In this document: positions 1 to 7,608 of the stretch, in pieces | Position numbering within the stretch: the stretch's first letter is position 1 | How the letters are laid out: the number at the start of each line of letters is the position of its first letter | DNA from: an uncultured Eubacteriales bacterium | GTDB lineage: Bacteria; Bacillota; Clostridia; Peptostreptococcales; Anaerovoracaceae | Direction of reading: 5' to 3' | Assembly: GCA_902772685.1 (NCBI GenBank) | Contig: CACYBO010000164.1 | Coordinates: 1 to 10,601, forward strand | Length of the DNA stretch: 10,601 bases | Notes under the pieces: generated by a model | Told to the model about the DNA's origin: nothing | The model's input: only the letters and a program-made list of their open reading frames with translations | The model's database searches: none | Translations under genes and position numbers: made by a program

Positions 1-255
1 AATCAGGAGTCCGTGGATTCTGATTTCCATACATTCCACTCCTTCAGGAACGTAATCAGACAGGGGAGCTGCCAGTTTGCACATATGATCTTCGAATATG
101 AACTGGTATCCGCCTACTTTCCAATCTATGAAGCCTTCCTCGATGAGGCTCTCTTCGATGTCTTTGAAGGTCATGTTTACAGGAACATCCGCTTCATAGA
201 ATGTCCTGCGCAGAGGGTGTGAAAATCTGCATTTCTGTTTCATTGCGCCTGCCAT
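1..255 (-). CDS. Small ubiquitin-like (beta-grasp) protein, partial at C-terminus
   Basis: This ORF runs off the left edge of the window, and 85 residues are visible. The start ATG (255-253) overlaps the iorB stop TAA (257-255) by one base, and a GGGAGG ribosome binding site lies about 9-10 bases upstream inside the iorB 3' end, so the gene is probably co-translated with iorB. The order of elements resembles a ubiquitin fold: two N-terminal strands (about residues 17-30), a helix (KDIEESLIEEGF, 31-42), a strand (YQFIFED, 50-56), then KLAAPLSDY (60-68) and a final strand VECMEIRIHGLL (73-84). The KL...LSDY...(E/D)G...LxIxI pattern is close to the second half of ubiquitin and to Bacillus YukD / Staphylococcus EsaB. 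The first 16 residues are basic and lie outside the fold. I cannot see whether it ends in a diglycine, so a sulfur-carrier, conjugated modifier or YukD-like role cannot be separated. The gene is convincing; the fold assignment is inference by eye. Confidence 0.7.
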   Translation of the reverse strand, partial: MAGAMKQKCRFSHPLRRTFYEADVPVNMTFKDIEESLIEEGFIDWKVGGYQFIFEDHMCKLAAPLSDYVPEGVECMEIRIHGLLI

Positions 256-863
256 TATTTCACACCTCCCTCTTTGATATGCCTGTATCCGACCATGAAC
301 ACATCCTTATTGAGTTCAAGAGCTTTGCCGTGGAAGTTCTGCTCCAGGACCTTGAAGAAGTCATCCGGGCCGAGAGGCATCTCATCCAGTGCTGCAAGCG
401 CTCCCATCATGAGGATATTTGCTACCTTGGCGTTTCCGGCTTCAACTGCCATTTCCGTGGCAGGAAGCGGATAACTTATACTGCTGCGGGCTTTGATCTC
501 CGCGTCGATATCTTCAAGGGAAGGATATTCATCTTCGCCGATCAGCACGCCGAGCGGATATGCCGGACGCGTATCGTAGATCACCTTTGTCTCAGGATTG
601 CCGTACACGCGCAAAATCCGAAGCGCTTCCACCGGTTCGAAGGCGACGACGACATCTGCTTTTCCATGAGGAATGAGTACGCCCCGCTCCACATCGTCTG
701 ATACTCTCAGGTGGCTCATAACGGAACCGCCTCTCTGGGATGCGCCGTAAGTCTCACCGACCGCGACCTTATATCCCATCTCAACCAGAGCCGAACCCAT
801 GAGACCTGAGGCAAGAATATTACCCTGTCCGCCGATTCCGCAGATTACTACATTGGTCATCAT
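255..863 (-). CDS. iorB: Indolepyruvate ferredoxin oxidoreductase, beta subunit
   Basis: This is the small gamma-domain subunit of the 2-oxoacid:ferredoxin oxidoreductase that decarboxylates aryl pyruvates (indolepyruvate, phenylpyruvate, 4-hydroxyphenylpyruvate) to aryl-acetyl-CoA while reducing ferredoxin; the reverse reaction can make aromatic amino-acid precursors. The N-terminus shows the family signature VVICGIGGQGNILAS (about residues 5-19), followed by the highly typical GASQRGGSVMSHLR (about 40-53). At about 202 residues it is close to the usual IorB length. Three in-frame starts are stacked: GTG at 866, ATG at 863 and ATG at 860. I chose the ATG at 863 because it overlaps the iorA TGA by one base and sits 9 bases after a GGAGG. 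iorA lies directly upstream, and a short ubiquitin-like ORF overlaps the stop codon downstream. Confidence 0.93.
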   Translation of the reverse strand: MMTNVVICGIGGQGNILASGLMGSALVEMGYKVAVGETYGASQRGGSVMSHLRVSDDVERGVLIPHGKADVVVAFEPVEALRILRVYGNPETKVIYDTRPAYPLGVLIGEDEYPSLEDIDAEIKARSSISYPLPATEMAVEAGNAKVANILMMGALAALDEMPLGPDDFFKVLEQNFHGKALELNKDVFMVGYRHIKEGGVK

Positions 864-2746
864 CACGCATCGCCTCCTTCCACTTTAATCGCGCCTGACG
901 GGCAAATGCTTGCGCAGGCTCCGCAGCCGACGCAAACGACCTCATCGATTGCAGCGCAGTTCTTTTCGAAATCCCAGATATTGCCCGGGCATCCCCAGAC
1001 TCTGCTGCAGTAACCATCGCATCCGCAGTTGGATCCTCTGCAGATGTCTGTATCAACCCAGACTTTCTTTTTCTCTCTCGTCTTCGCAGCCAGAGTAGCA
1101 CACGGCTGTTCCAGAATGAGCACCTTCAGGCCCTTCATTCCGATCAGTTCGCAGATCAGATTCTTTGTATTCTCAACATCGAACGGATCCGCTCTCCAGA
1201 CTCTGCATCCCAGCGATTCGCAGAGCGCCGTGATCGAAATCTTCTCTGTGTCGAATCCCATAGCCGTCTGCCCGGTACCTGGGTGCGGCTGGAACCCGGT
1301 CATCGCTGTTGCTGAATTGTCCAGCACGATGTGGAGGATATTCGCTTCGTTCATCTTGGCGTTGATCAGTCCCGGAACGACCGAGTGGAAGAATGTCGAG
1401 TCACCGCAAAGGCTGACGACCGGCTGATCGAATCCGTAATTGGTCAGCTGTCCGAGGCCTTCTGCCGCGCTGATTCCTGATCCCATACAGCTCATGAAAT
1501 GATAGCCGTACTGACCGGCCCGCTGGCCTGCCATGGTGTAGCATCCGATATCACCCATGACGACGCCCTTGTGGCCTTCCTGCCGGAGTGCCTGCTTCAG
1601 AATGAAGAAGGACGCTCTGTGCGGACAGCCTGCACAGAAGGTCAGTTCTCTGGCAGGAATGTTCACGCCTTCCATGGCAGGACATCCTTCGCCGCAGCAT
1701 TTCGGCTCTACGCCGAGATACTCCCTGACCGCCTTGAACACGACTTCCGGATTCAGTTCTCCAATCGGAGGAATCAGGTCTGCTCTTCCCTGGATTTCTA
1801 CATTCAGCCTTGCCTTCCCGGCGATTGCGGAAATGTGCTCTTCCAGGAACGGATCTACTTCTTCAACGACCAGAACCTTTGATGCTTTTGACAGATGCTT
1901 CAGAATCAGTTTCTCCGGAAGCGGCCAAAGGCATCCCAGACTCAGTACACCGACTTCTCCGTCCGCGCCGTATTCCTCCAGCGCTTCCTGCACATACTTC
2001 ATGCCTGTTCCGCCGGTGATGATGAGTTTGTCCGCGTCTTCTTTTCCCGTATAGTGGTTGAACGGGCTGACTTCAAATGCCTCTCTTGCTCTTTCCAGCT
2101 TTTCAAGAAGGAATCCGTGCAGCCAGTTGATGCCGACCATTCTGTCCCAAAGACCAATCGGTGTAAACGGTCTCTTCTCCGGAATTTCTCCCAGCGTAAC
2201 GCTTCCCCTGCCGTGGCAGATCCTGGTGGTTACTCTGACGAGCACCATCTGTTCGAGTTCTTCTGAAAGCTCGAAAGCATACGGGATCATGTCCTTGGTC
2301 TCCTGCACGCTCGCCGGTTCCAGCATTGGGATGTTGGCTGAGACCGCCATGTGTCTTGAGTCAAATTCGTTAGTGCTTGAATGGGAGTCCGGATCGTCGG
2401 AGCTGACGATGACCAGCCCTCCTTTGACGCCGCCCAGCGCACCGCAGTGGATCGTGTCTCCATGGAACAGCAGTCCGTTCTGCTTGACAATACAGATGGC
2501 TCTGCCGTTCGCGAAGGACGCGCCCATGCATGACTGCAGCGCGGTGGTCTCATTGGTCGACCACTCTGCGCGGAAGCCCTGGTCTTCCGCAATGTGCCCC
2601 AGCATTCCAAGTACCTGGGACGATGGTGAGCCCGGATAGGACGATGCGAAATGTACTCCGCCTTCCAGCGCTCCCCGGACAATTGCTTCATTACCTTGCA
2701 TAAGGTAAGTCTTGCCCGGTTCATTCTTTGTTGTCATCCATTCCAC
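863..2746 (-). CDS. iorA: Indolepyruvate ferredoxin oxidoreductase, alpha subunit
   Basis: This is the large cytoplasmic subunit holding the thiamine pyrophosphate site and the electron-relay clusters of indolepyruvate:ferredoxin oxidoreductase. The 627 residues match the usual IorA size. In order they show a pyrimidine-binding domain (about 15-190, with SSYPGSPSSQ at 35-44), a transketolase C-terminal-like domain (about 235-345), a CAGCPHR motif (371-377), the TPP/Mg site GDS at 448-450 with DNSATAMTG at 476-484, and a C-terminal ferredoxin-like module. The last cluster motif is canonical (CVGCGACASICP, 605-616). The preceding one is irregular: Cys569, 574, 576, 580 and 586. The start taken is GTG at 2746 because a GAAGG lies about 7 bases upstream; an in-frame ATG at 2737 is 16 bases from it and is less likely. 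The gene lies 38 bases downstream of the radical SAM gene and overlaps iorB. Confidence 0.95.
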   Translation of the reverse strand: MEWMTTKNEPGKTYLMQGNEAIVRGALEGGVHFASSYPGSPSSQVLGMLGHIAEDQGFRAEWSTNETTALQSCMGASFANGRAICIVKQNGLLFHGDTIHCGALGGVKGGLVIVSSDDPDSHSSTNEFDSRHMAVSANIPMLEPASVQETKDMIPYAFELSEELEQMVLVRVTTRICHGRGSVTLGEIPEKRPFTPIGLWDRMVGINWLHGFLLEKLERAREAFEVSPFNHYTGKEDADKLIITGGTGMKYVQEALEEYGADGEVGVLSLGCLWPLPEKLILKHLSKASKVLVVEEVDPFLEEHISAIAGKARLNVEIQGRADLIPPIGELNPEVVFKAVREYLGVEPKCCGEGCPAMEGVNIPARELTFCAGCPHRASFFILKQALRQEGHKGVVMGDIGCYTMAGQRAGQYGYHFMSCMGSGISAAEGLGQLTNYGFDQPVVSLCGDSTFFHSVVPGLINAKMNEANILHIVLDNSATAMTGFQPHPGTGQTAMGFDTEKISITALCESLGCRVWRADPFDVENTKNLICELIGMKGLKVLILEQPCATLAAKTREKKKVWVDTDICRGSNCGCDGYCSRVWGCPGNIWDFEKNCAAIDEVVCVGCGACASICPSGAIKVEGGDA

Positions 2747-2784
2747 GTTTTTACCTTCACTTCCTTATATTAATATAATAATAA

Positions 2785-3375
2785 TTACCGCATTTTAAAA
2801 ACGACGCCGAGTTCTTCCGCCTTCGCACGGCAAGCCGACAGGGACTCTGACGATATGGCGGAGGTCACCACTGATGTGGCAACGTAGGGCACATACGCCC
2901 GGACGTCTTCGATGTATTTGATCACCGCATCATAAGAAGGCAGTCCAAACTTCGGGTGGCAGAGATCCAGATACTTCTGCGCATCCGCCTCGTTCATGCT
3001 TACCGAAACCGCATCGATCACACCTTTCAGATCGGGCGCGGTCGGTCTCCCCCAGATGAGGTCCGCCAGACCGTTGGTGTTGATTCTGATCTGTTTGCCG
3101 TACTTCGCCTTGATGTGACGCGCGAGCTCCAGCAGCTCCGGCAGTCTTTCCGTCGGTTCTCCGTAACCGCAGAAAACCACTTCATCGTATTTGTGCACAT
3201 CCCATCGTTCCAGCTCCGCCTTGACCTCTTCGATCGTCGGGTCTTCCTTCAGAACCAGACTGTCCGCGTTGCCGAGAGCATCCGTGAAATTCCTGATGCA
3301 GAACTCGCACGCGTTGGGACATTTGTTTGTAAGGTTTATATATAAACCGCCAAAATAATCATAAACTACTGACAT
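2785..3375 (-). CDS. Small radical SAM protein (TatD-associated type)
   Basis: This is a complete 196-residue radical S-adenosylmethionine protein. The [4Fe-4S]/SAM motif CxxxCxxC is at Cys19, Cys23 and Cys26, preceded by the strand LYINLTNK. The SAM-amine motif is GYGEPTE (70-76), RINTNGLAD follows at 97-105, and SVSMNE (124-129) closes the barrel half. The short length, the CIRN run after the cluster and DEVVFCGYGEPT fit the TatD-linked radical SAM family (TIGR04038 as I remember it), whose substrate is unknown to me. No TatD nuclease gene is visible here. The ATG at 3375 has only a weak ribosome binding site, but the conserved core begins a few residues later and an in-frame stop lies 27 bases upstream. 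It is the first gene after a good promoter and is followed after 38 AT-rich bases by iorA. Confidence 0.88.
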   Translation of the reverse strand: MSVVYDYFGGLYINLTNKCPNACEFCIRNFTDALGNADSLVLKEDPTIEEVKAELERWDVHKYDEVVFCGYGEPTERLPELLELARHIKAKYGKQIRINTNGLADLIWGRPTAPDLKGVIDAVSVSMNEADAQKYLDLCHPKFGLPSYDAVIKYIEDVRAYVPYVATSVVTSAISSESLSACRAKAEELGVVFKMR

Positions 3376-3425
3376 AACCAGCTGACTTAAATAAGCACTT
3401 TACCTCGTTAAATATTACGAATTCT

Positions 3426-3454
3426 ATTTTAACACCAGCCTATGCTGTTCGCAA
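3426..3454 (-). promoter_or_regulatory. Predicted sigma-A-type promoter for the radical SAM-iorA-iorB operon
   Basis: Reading on the minus strand, a -35 box TTGCGA (3454-3449, 4 of 6 to consensus) is separated by 17 bases from a -10 box TAAAAT (3431-3426, 5 of 6). It lies in the 91-base gap after the MoxR stop codon and would leave a leader of about 45 bases before the ATG at 3375. I see no convincing terminator between the MoxR gene and this promoter, so some read-through from the upstream genes is possible. Confidence 0.55.
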
Positions 3455-3466
3455 TTATCAATCTTC

Positions 3467-4963
3467 TTAATTCAGTTCCTCCAGATACGTATCGATCTCT
3501 TTCTCTTTATCATAGAGCATAAGGTCTTTATTGTGTCTGAAGTACTCTTCACATCCGTACCGGGACAGGAACCGTATTCCGTGGTCGCTGACAGTCAGGT
3601 TGTTCGTAACGAGGAACAGTTCCTGTCCCTCGCCAAACGCCTCTTCGCAGAACCGGAACATATTCGAGAGTTCCTGCTTTACTGCGAGCGCATCGCTCTT
3701 TGATGATTTTACGATTCCGTCAAAATCTCTTTTGACCGCTGCAAAAGCAGTCTTTCCGTCTTCTTCTCCGGCAATCAGATTCATCTGTCTCGTCAGAGCT
3801 TCTATTTCGTCCGTTATGATGCCGCACTCATCCTGCGAAAGCGAACCTGCTTTCCTGCCTTTTGAAAGCTCTGATTCTTTGCCGGCAATCAGCTCTCCCA
3901 TGACCTCTGCAGGATTCTCTTCCAGGGCTCTCTTTCTGAACACCTTCAAAGTCTGCAGCAGATTCTTTATCATCGTATCCCTGTCCGTGACCCGCTTCAT
4001 CTCACGGGAGACCGCATCCGACAGCAGTCCTATGAAGGAAACCCTTTCATCAAAAGTTGCTGCTTTTGCCCTTGCCAGAATATCTTCAGAAATCCCGCCC
4101 CTCAGGATTTCCTCCACCTGATAGTCTGATTTGTACTTGTTGAAAAGATCGTAGTAAACAGAAAAACGCTTGGCGATCTTCGGGTCCTGCACATACTGCC
4201 GCACGAGTTTTTCGTCCACCACGATATCGTTATATTCATAAAGCAGAATCATCTGCGACAGATCGTCCCAGCCTCTGGCCGTGACGAAGGTCTTCCCGTC
4301 GACGGTGGATTCTATGCTGTAGAAATCTGACGGTCTGATTTCAAGATATGTCAGAACCGACGGATGCACCCCGGCCCCGATCGCATATTCCTTCCAGACT
4401 TCAAAATCCGGTTCGCAGTCAATCCGCTTCAGGCGGTCCCATGTGACGATATCAAACTCTCTCACCGACTGGTTGTATTCAGGAGGGTTTCCCGCCGTCA
4501 CTACGATCCAGCCTTCCGGCACACTGTGACGCCCGAAGACCTTGTACTGCAGAAACTGCAGCATAATCGGAGTGAGTGTTTCGGACACACAGTTGATTTC
4601 ATCGAGAAACAATATGCCCTCGGTAGTTCCGGTGCTCTCCATCAGTTCATACACCGAAGCAATGATCTCGCTCATCGTATATTCGGAAATATCAAATTCC
4701 TGACCCTGATACACCTTGTGCTCGATAAAGGGCAGCCCTAGCGCGGACTGTCTGGTATGGTGCGTCATGGAATAGGTCAGAAGCCCCACTCCCATCTCCG
4801 CAGCGATCTGTTCCATGATCGCCGTCTTGCCGATTCCCGGAGGCCCCATGAGAAATACAGGTCTCTGCTTGTGAACCGGAATCACATAGTTTCCGTGTTC
4901 ATCTTTTGTGAAGTACGCTCTCATGGCATTTTTGATCTGAATTTTCGCGTCTTTAATGTTCAT
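3467..4963 (-). CDS. MoxR-type AAA+ ATPase with long C-terminal extension
   Basis: This is a cytoplasmic AAA+ ATPase of the MoxR type, expected to act with the VWA protein encoded just upstream as a chaperone that remodels or activates a client. The core shows Walker A GPPGIGKT (40-47), Walker B ILFLDE (117-122), sensor-1 Asn in VTAGNP (155-160), the arginine-bearing DRLKR (176-180) and a sensor-2-like TARGWDDLS (228-236). At 498 residues it is far longer than a minimal MoxR (about 320-350). The extra 250 or so residues are mostly charged and helical with no domain I recognise. The ATG at 4963 follows a TTGGAG at about 8 bases spacing, and the upstream VWA gene stops only 15 bases earlier. 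The client is not identifiable from sequence. Confidence 0.9.
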   Translation of the reverse strand: MNIKDAKIQIKNAMRAYFTKDEHGNYVIPVHKQRPVFLMGPPGIGKTAIMEQIAAEMGVGLLTYSMTHHTRQSALGLPFIEHKVYQGQEFDISEYTMSEIIASVYELMESTGTTEGILFLDEINCVSETLTPIMLQFLQYKVFGRHSVPEGWIVVTAGNPPEYNQSVREFDIVTWDRLKRIDCEPDFEVWKEYAIGAGVHPSVLTYLEIRPSDFYSIESTVDGKTFVTARGWDDLSQMILLYEYNDIVVDEKLVRQYVQDPKIAKRFSVYYDLFNKYKSDYQVEEILRGGISEDILARAKAATFDERVSFIGLLSDAVSREMKRVTDRDTMIKNLLQTLKVFRKRALEENPAEVMGELIAGKESELSKGRKAGSLSQDECGIITDEIEALTRQMNLIAGEEDGKTAFAAVKRDFDGIVKSSKSDALAVKQELSNMFRFCEEAFGEGQELFLVTNNLTVSDHGIRFLSRYGCEEYFRHNKDLMLYDKEKEIDTYLEELN

Positions 4964-4978
4964 GTCTGCTTCTCCAAG

Positions 4979-6367
4979 TTATATCTCGTGACTTTGCAGT
5001 ATTATTTTGATTGCCCAGGAAGGGACATTGTAATTGTTGTATTCATCGTCGATAAACACAAATGCAGCCTGATAGTCCGGCGGCTTCGAAGGGTACGTCC
5101 CATAGCCGTCCGTGAAATAAATCAGTCCCTTGAAATCCGTGAATTCCCCTTCGCTGTTCATTTTGTTCACATACTCGAATACAGGTCTGAAATCCGTGCC
5201 TCCGAATCCCTTGAGCACCATTTCCTTAAGGTATCTGTCCACCTCGAACTTCGAGGTCAGTTTGACGTGCTCATGGATCTCTGTGTCGCACTGTATAATA
5301 TGCAAGTTGACCTTATGAAAGAAACTGTCCTCCTGCAGAAGTATATTATATGTCTTGTCGATGAACTTCTGAACCAGCTCGCCGGAGACGGAACCCGATG
5401 TGTCGATTGCGATGACAAAATCCCGTATCCTTCTGGACTCCTTGTACTCCAGCGGCTCGATCAGCGGCATATTTCGGTAGAGTTTCAGTCCGTACGTATA
5501 AAATATATAATCGAAGTCCTCATCACTCACCGTCATCTCTTCACCCATAACAGAGAACTTCTTCAAAAAAGCCGCGTAGTCGTATTTCTCCCGCGTAGAC
5601 TCCCGCAGGTTCTGGAGCATATCCCCGGCGGTGTCCCCCTGACGCTTTGCAAAACTCTCCAGATCCATCAGCATCATTTCCGCGATGTCGCGCCACTTAT
5701 CTTTTTTCTTCTGGATGCCGCCCTCTTCGCTTTCACCGGAACCAAAGGCAAGTTCTCCTTCGTCCGATTCCTCTTCGATATAGGCGTCGCCGGCGCTGTA
5801 GGTTGTAATAACAGATCTTGCTCTTCCATCCTTATACCAGGTTCTATGATCGTCGGCCGTGAAGGATTCCTCAAGCTCCTCGATCGTTTCTTCCGGCAGT
5901 TTTTCGGCAGTGAAGTACCGGTACAGTTTCTCGGCAGTAATCATGCCTGTTTTCGTCTTCAGATTCTCCAGCTGCCTTTTCCCTTTCGCGCAGGTCTCGT
6001 AACAGATGCCTCCCAGATTCATCCCGTCGATTACATTTTCGACAGCGACATCGCAGGCCAGATTCCAAAGTCTCACATCCAGAGGTTTTTCCTCCGGAAT
6101 GTGGTGAAACACACAGTGGAATACCATGTGGAGGTAAAGACGGGGCATCCTGCTTTTGCCCGCCCTGTATCTGTCTATCACAAACTCCGGGTCGAACGAA
6201 ATCTTCTCTTCGTCAACCGCGATGGTGCCGCGGTACTCCTGCAGCCCCAGACTGCATATCGCCATGTCCATGAAGCGAAGATGAAGAAGGAGCGTGCTGC
6301 GGGCAAGTTCAAGTATTTCACGGGCAATTACGCCGGCGCTTTTTTCTGTCGGTTTGCTGCTGTTCAT
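4979..6367 (-). CDS. DUF2201-type protein: metallopeptidase-like N-terminus plus VWA domain
   Basis: This 462-residue protein combines two halves seen in the DUF2201/COG3864 family. The N-terminal half carries a histidine cluster HMVFHCVFHH (80-89), where predicted metallopeptidases have HExxH, followed by a conserved-looking WNLACDVAVENVID (101-114). An acidic, low-complexity linker occupies about 196-217. The C-terminal half is a von Willebrand A-like domain with an apparently complete metal-ion-dependent adhesion site: DTSGS (322-326), the Thr/Asp of GGTDFRP (389-395) and YFTDG (417-421). No signal peptide or membrane segment is visible, so it should be cytoplasmic and likely partners the MoxR ATPase. 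The start ATG is one base after the stop of the upstream DUF6273 gene (TAG, one base, ATG), implying coupled translation; its own ribosome binding site is weak. The missing Glu in the HxxxH motif leaves peptidase activity doubtful. Confidence 0.87.
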   Translation of the reverse strand: MNSSKPTEKSAGVIAREILELARSTLLLHLRFMDMAICSLGLQEYRGTIAVDEEKISFDPEFVIDRYRAGKSRMPRLYLHMVFHCVFHHIPEEKPLDVRLWNLACDVAVENVIDGMNLGGICYETCAKGKRQLENLKTKTGMITAEKLYRYFTAEKLPEETIEELEESFTADDHRTWYKDGRARSVITTYSAGDAYIEEESDEGELAFGSGESEEGGIQKKKDKWRDIAEMMLMDLESFAKRQGDTAGDMLQNLRESTREKYDYAAFLKKFSVMGEEMTVSDEDFDYIFYTYGLKLYRNMPLIEPLEYKESRRIRDFVIAIDTSGSVSGELVQKFIDKTYNILLQEDSFFHKVNLHIIQCDTEIHEHVKLTSKFEVDRYLKEMVLKGFGGTDFRPVFEYVNKMNSEGEFTDFKGLIYFTDGYGTYPSKPPDYQAAFVFIDDEYNNYNVPSWAIKIILQSHEI

Positions 6368-6368
6368 C

Positions 6369-7373
6369 CTATAATTTTATCCACATCGCAGGGCGGATTC
6401 CGAATCCTTTCTGATCGTTAAAGCAACCATGCATATTGATCATTCCGTTCTTATAGACATACGCATTATAACACCCGCCCTTATATCCCGGCGTACGCAG
6501 CCGCCATGACACCGATTCAATATCACCGGCAAAACCTGCCTCTGCTGCCGCGTATGGCGCTGTGCTGGCCCTGCGCTCTTCATCGCTTGCAAAGTACTCT
6601 CTGGCCTCCTCTATGCTGAGCAGAAAAACACTGTCTTCCGTATCCGGACCGGCATCTGTGCCGAAGAGATCATTATCTTTGTTGCGTATCCTTCTGCAGG
6701 TGATTCTGCTCCGTTCTTCTTCTGTAAAAGCAGCCTTCAGGAAGTCCTCGTTGAGCCACTTCCTCAGGGAACAGTCCCTCCAGATCATCCTTCCCCAGCC
6801 GTCGTTAAAGAGCCTGAACGCGAGTACTTCCCGGGCGACGATCAGAGCACGGTCCTCGATAATATCCAGCACCTGCCAAATGATATCCCGCTTTTGTCCG
6901 GATGCATCGTACGCAAAACTGCCCAGGCTGAGCTCCTCCCCGACGGAATGTTTCTCCGCCGGCAGCGGGTCCCTGAGTTCGAATTCCAGGTCGATATGAT
7001 CCGCCTCCGCCGCGTCTACAAATGCTTCTCCAAAAGTTCTGCTCTTGTACTCCACAAGCCAGGCGCGTATCTGCATGCAGTTTTCTTCGATCGCTCTTTG
7101 GATATAACCATCGATCACATCAAGATACGCATAGTCGCGTTTGATACTCTTGTCTATGCTTCTCTCTATGTAATCCCTGCGAACGGTCAGGTACCTCTGC
7201 ATCCATCCCACCTTATCTTCCCAGAAGATCATCTCCTCGATGCTCCGTTTGTGGTGGATGATGTACTCCCTGATGTCCTCACCGCCGGATGCGTCCTGAC
7301 TGCTGAGCCATTCTTCGACCGCAGGATCTGTATTGATCGTGCTTTTGTGAAATACAGGTCTGATGTTCTTCAT
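6369..7373 (-). CDS. DUF6273 domain protein with helical N-terminal region
   Basis: The C-terminal 190 residues or so (about 146-334) match DUF6273 as I know it from Firmicutes: IIWQVLD (165-170), CSLRKWLNEDF (201-211), ITCRRIRNKDND (224-235), a GTDAGPDTEDSVFLLSIEEA stretch (238-257), SWRLRTPG (289-296) and the closing GFGIRPAMWI (323-332). The N-terminal 130 residues are charged and predicted helical, with no recognisable motif. There is no signal peptide or membrane span. The function of DUF6273 is unknown. The end motif GxRPAxW is reminiscent of the last strand of formylglycine-generating-enzyme/C-type-lectin folds, but that is a guess. The ATG at 7373 follows a strong GGAGG at only 3 bases, which is unusually close. 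It starts 25 bases after copA and ends one base before the VWA gene, so it appears to be the first gene of a DUF6273-VWA-MoxR set. Confidence 0.85.
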   Translation of the reverse strand: MKNIRPVFHKSTINTDPAVEEWLSSQDASGGEDIREYIIHHKRSIEEMIFWEDKVGWMQRYLTVRRDYIERSIDKSIKRDYAYLDVIDGYIQRAIEENCMQIRAWLVEYKSRTFGEAFVDAAEADHIDLEFELRDPLPAEKHSVGEELSLGSFAYDASGQKRDIIWQVLDIIEDRALIVAREVLAFRLFNDGWGRMIWRDCSLRKWLNEDFLKAAFTEEERSRITCRRIRNKDNDLFGTDAGPDTEDSVFLLSIEEAREYFASDEERRASTAPYAAAEAGFAGDIESVSWRLRTPGYKGGCYNAYVYKNGMINMHGCFNDQKGFGIRPAMWIKL

Positions 7374-7398
7374 GTTCCTCCGCCCGGAATGCTATCGG

Positions 7399-7608
7399 TT
7401 ACTCTATGGAAATTACAGTATAATCCTTCGCCTCAACCGCGTTCTTCAGAACATCGTCCGCCACGTCAGCGCTCAGTGTTACAACAGCCTTATCCTGCTC
7501 GTGGCTTACATCGGCCGCTTCTACGCCGTCGATTGCCTCGAGGGCTTTTTTAACTGTCGCTTCGCAGTGCATGCACATCATGCCTTCAATGTTCATGGTC
7601 TTTTCCAT
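7399..7608 (-). CDS. Nested CopZ-like copper chaperone, probably made by internal initiation in copA
   Basis: Within the copA ORF and in the same frame, an ATG at 7608 follows an ACGGAGGAA ribosome binding site with 8 bases between GGAGG and the ATG. Starting there gives exactly 69 residues, the normal size of free CopZ. It begins MEKTMNIEGMMCMHC and carries the MxCxxC copper site (Cys at positions 11 and 15 of the short product). The domain has the heavy-metal-associated betaalphabeta-betaalphabeta pattern and ends TVISIE. The same residues are also the C-terminal domain of the full CopA. CopZ proteins carry Cu(I) to CopA and to CsoR. The internal start is inferred from the sequence only; the purine-rich GGAGG could be a coincidence of the linker codons (ACG GAG GAA). 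Confidence 0.6.
   Translation of the reverse strand: MEKTMNIEGMMCMHCEATVKKALEAIDGVEAADVSHEQDKAVVTLSADVADDVLKNAVEAKDYTVISIE

Noticed and set aside
820..1101. Out-of-frame 93-codon ORF inside iorA
   Set aside because: It overlaps the iorA Fe-S module in another frame, and its Arg/Ser-rich translation has no domain.
2747..2784. Possible second promoter in the AT-rich spacer before iorA
   Set aside because: Several -10-like hexamers (TATTAT, TATATT) exist, but no -35 box at a good distance; in such an AT-rich stretch this is expected by chance.
3432..3454. Short inverted repeat CAGC-ATAG-GCTG after the MoxR stop as a terminator
   Set aside because: Only four base pairs with no proper U run; it overlaps the predicted radical SAM promoter spacer and is too weak to terminate.
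4757..6421. 554-codon open frame on the plus strand opposite the MoxR and VWA genes
   Set aside because: It crosses two well-supported genes in antisense, has no recognisable domain, is rich in His/Arg/Phe as expected from reverse-complemented codons, and no good ribosome binding site was seen. It is a shadow of biased codon use.
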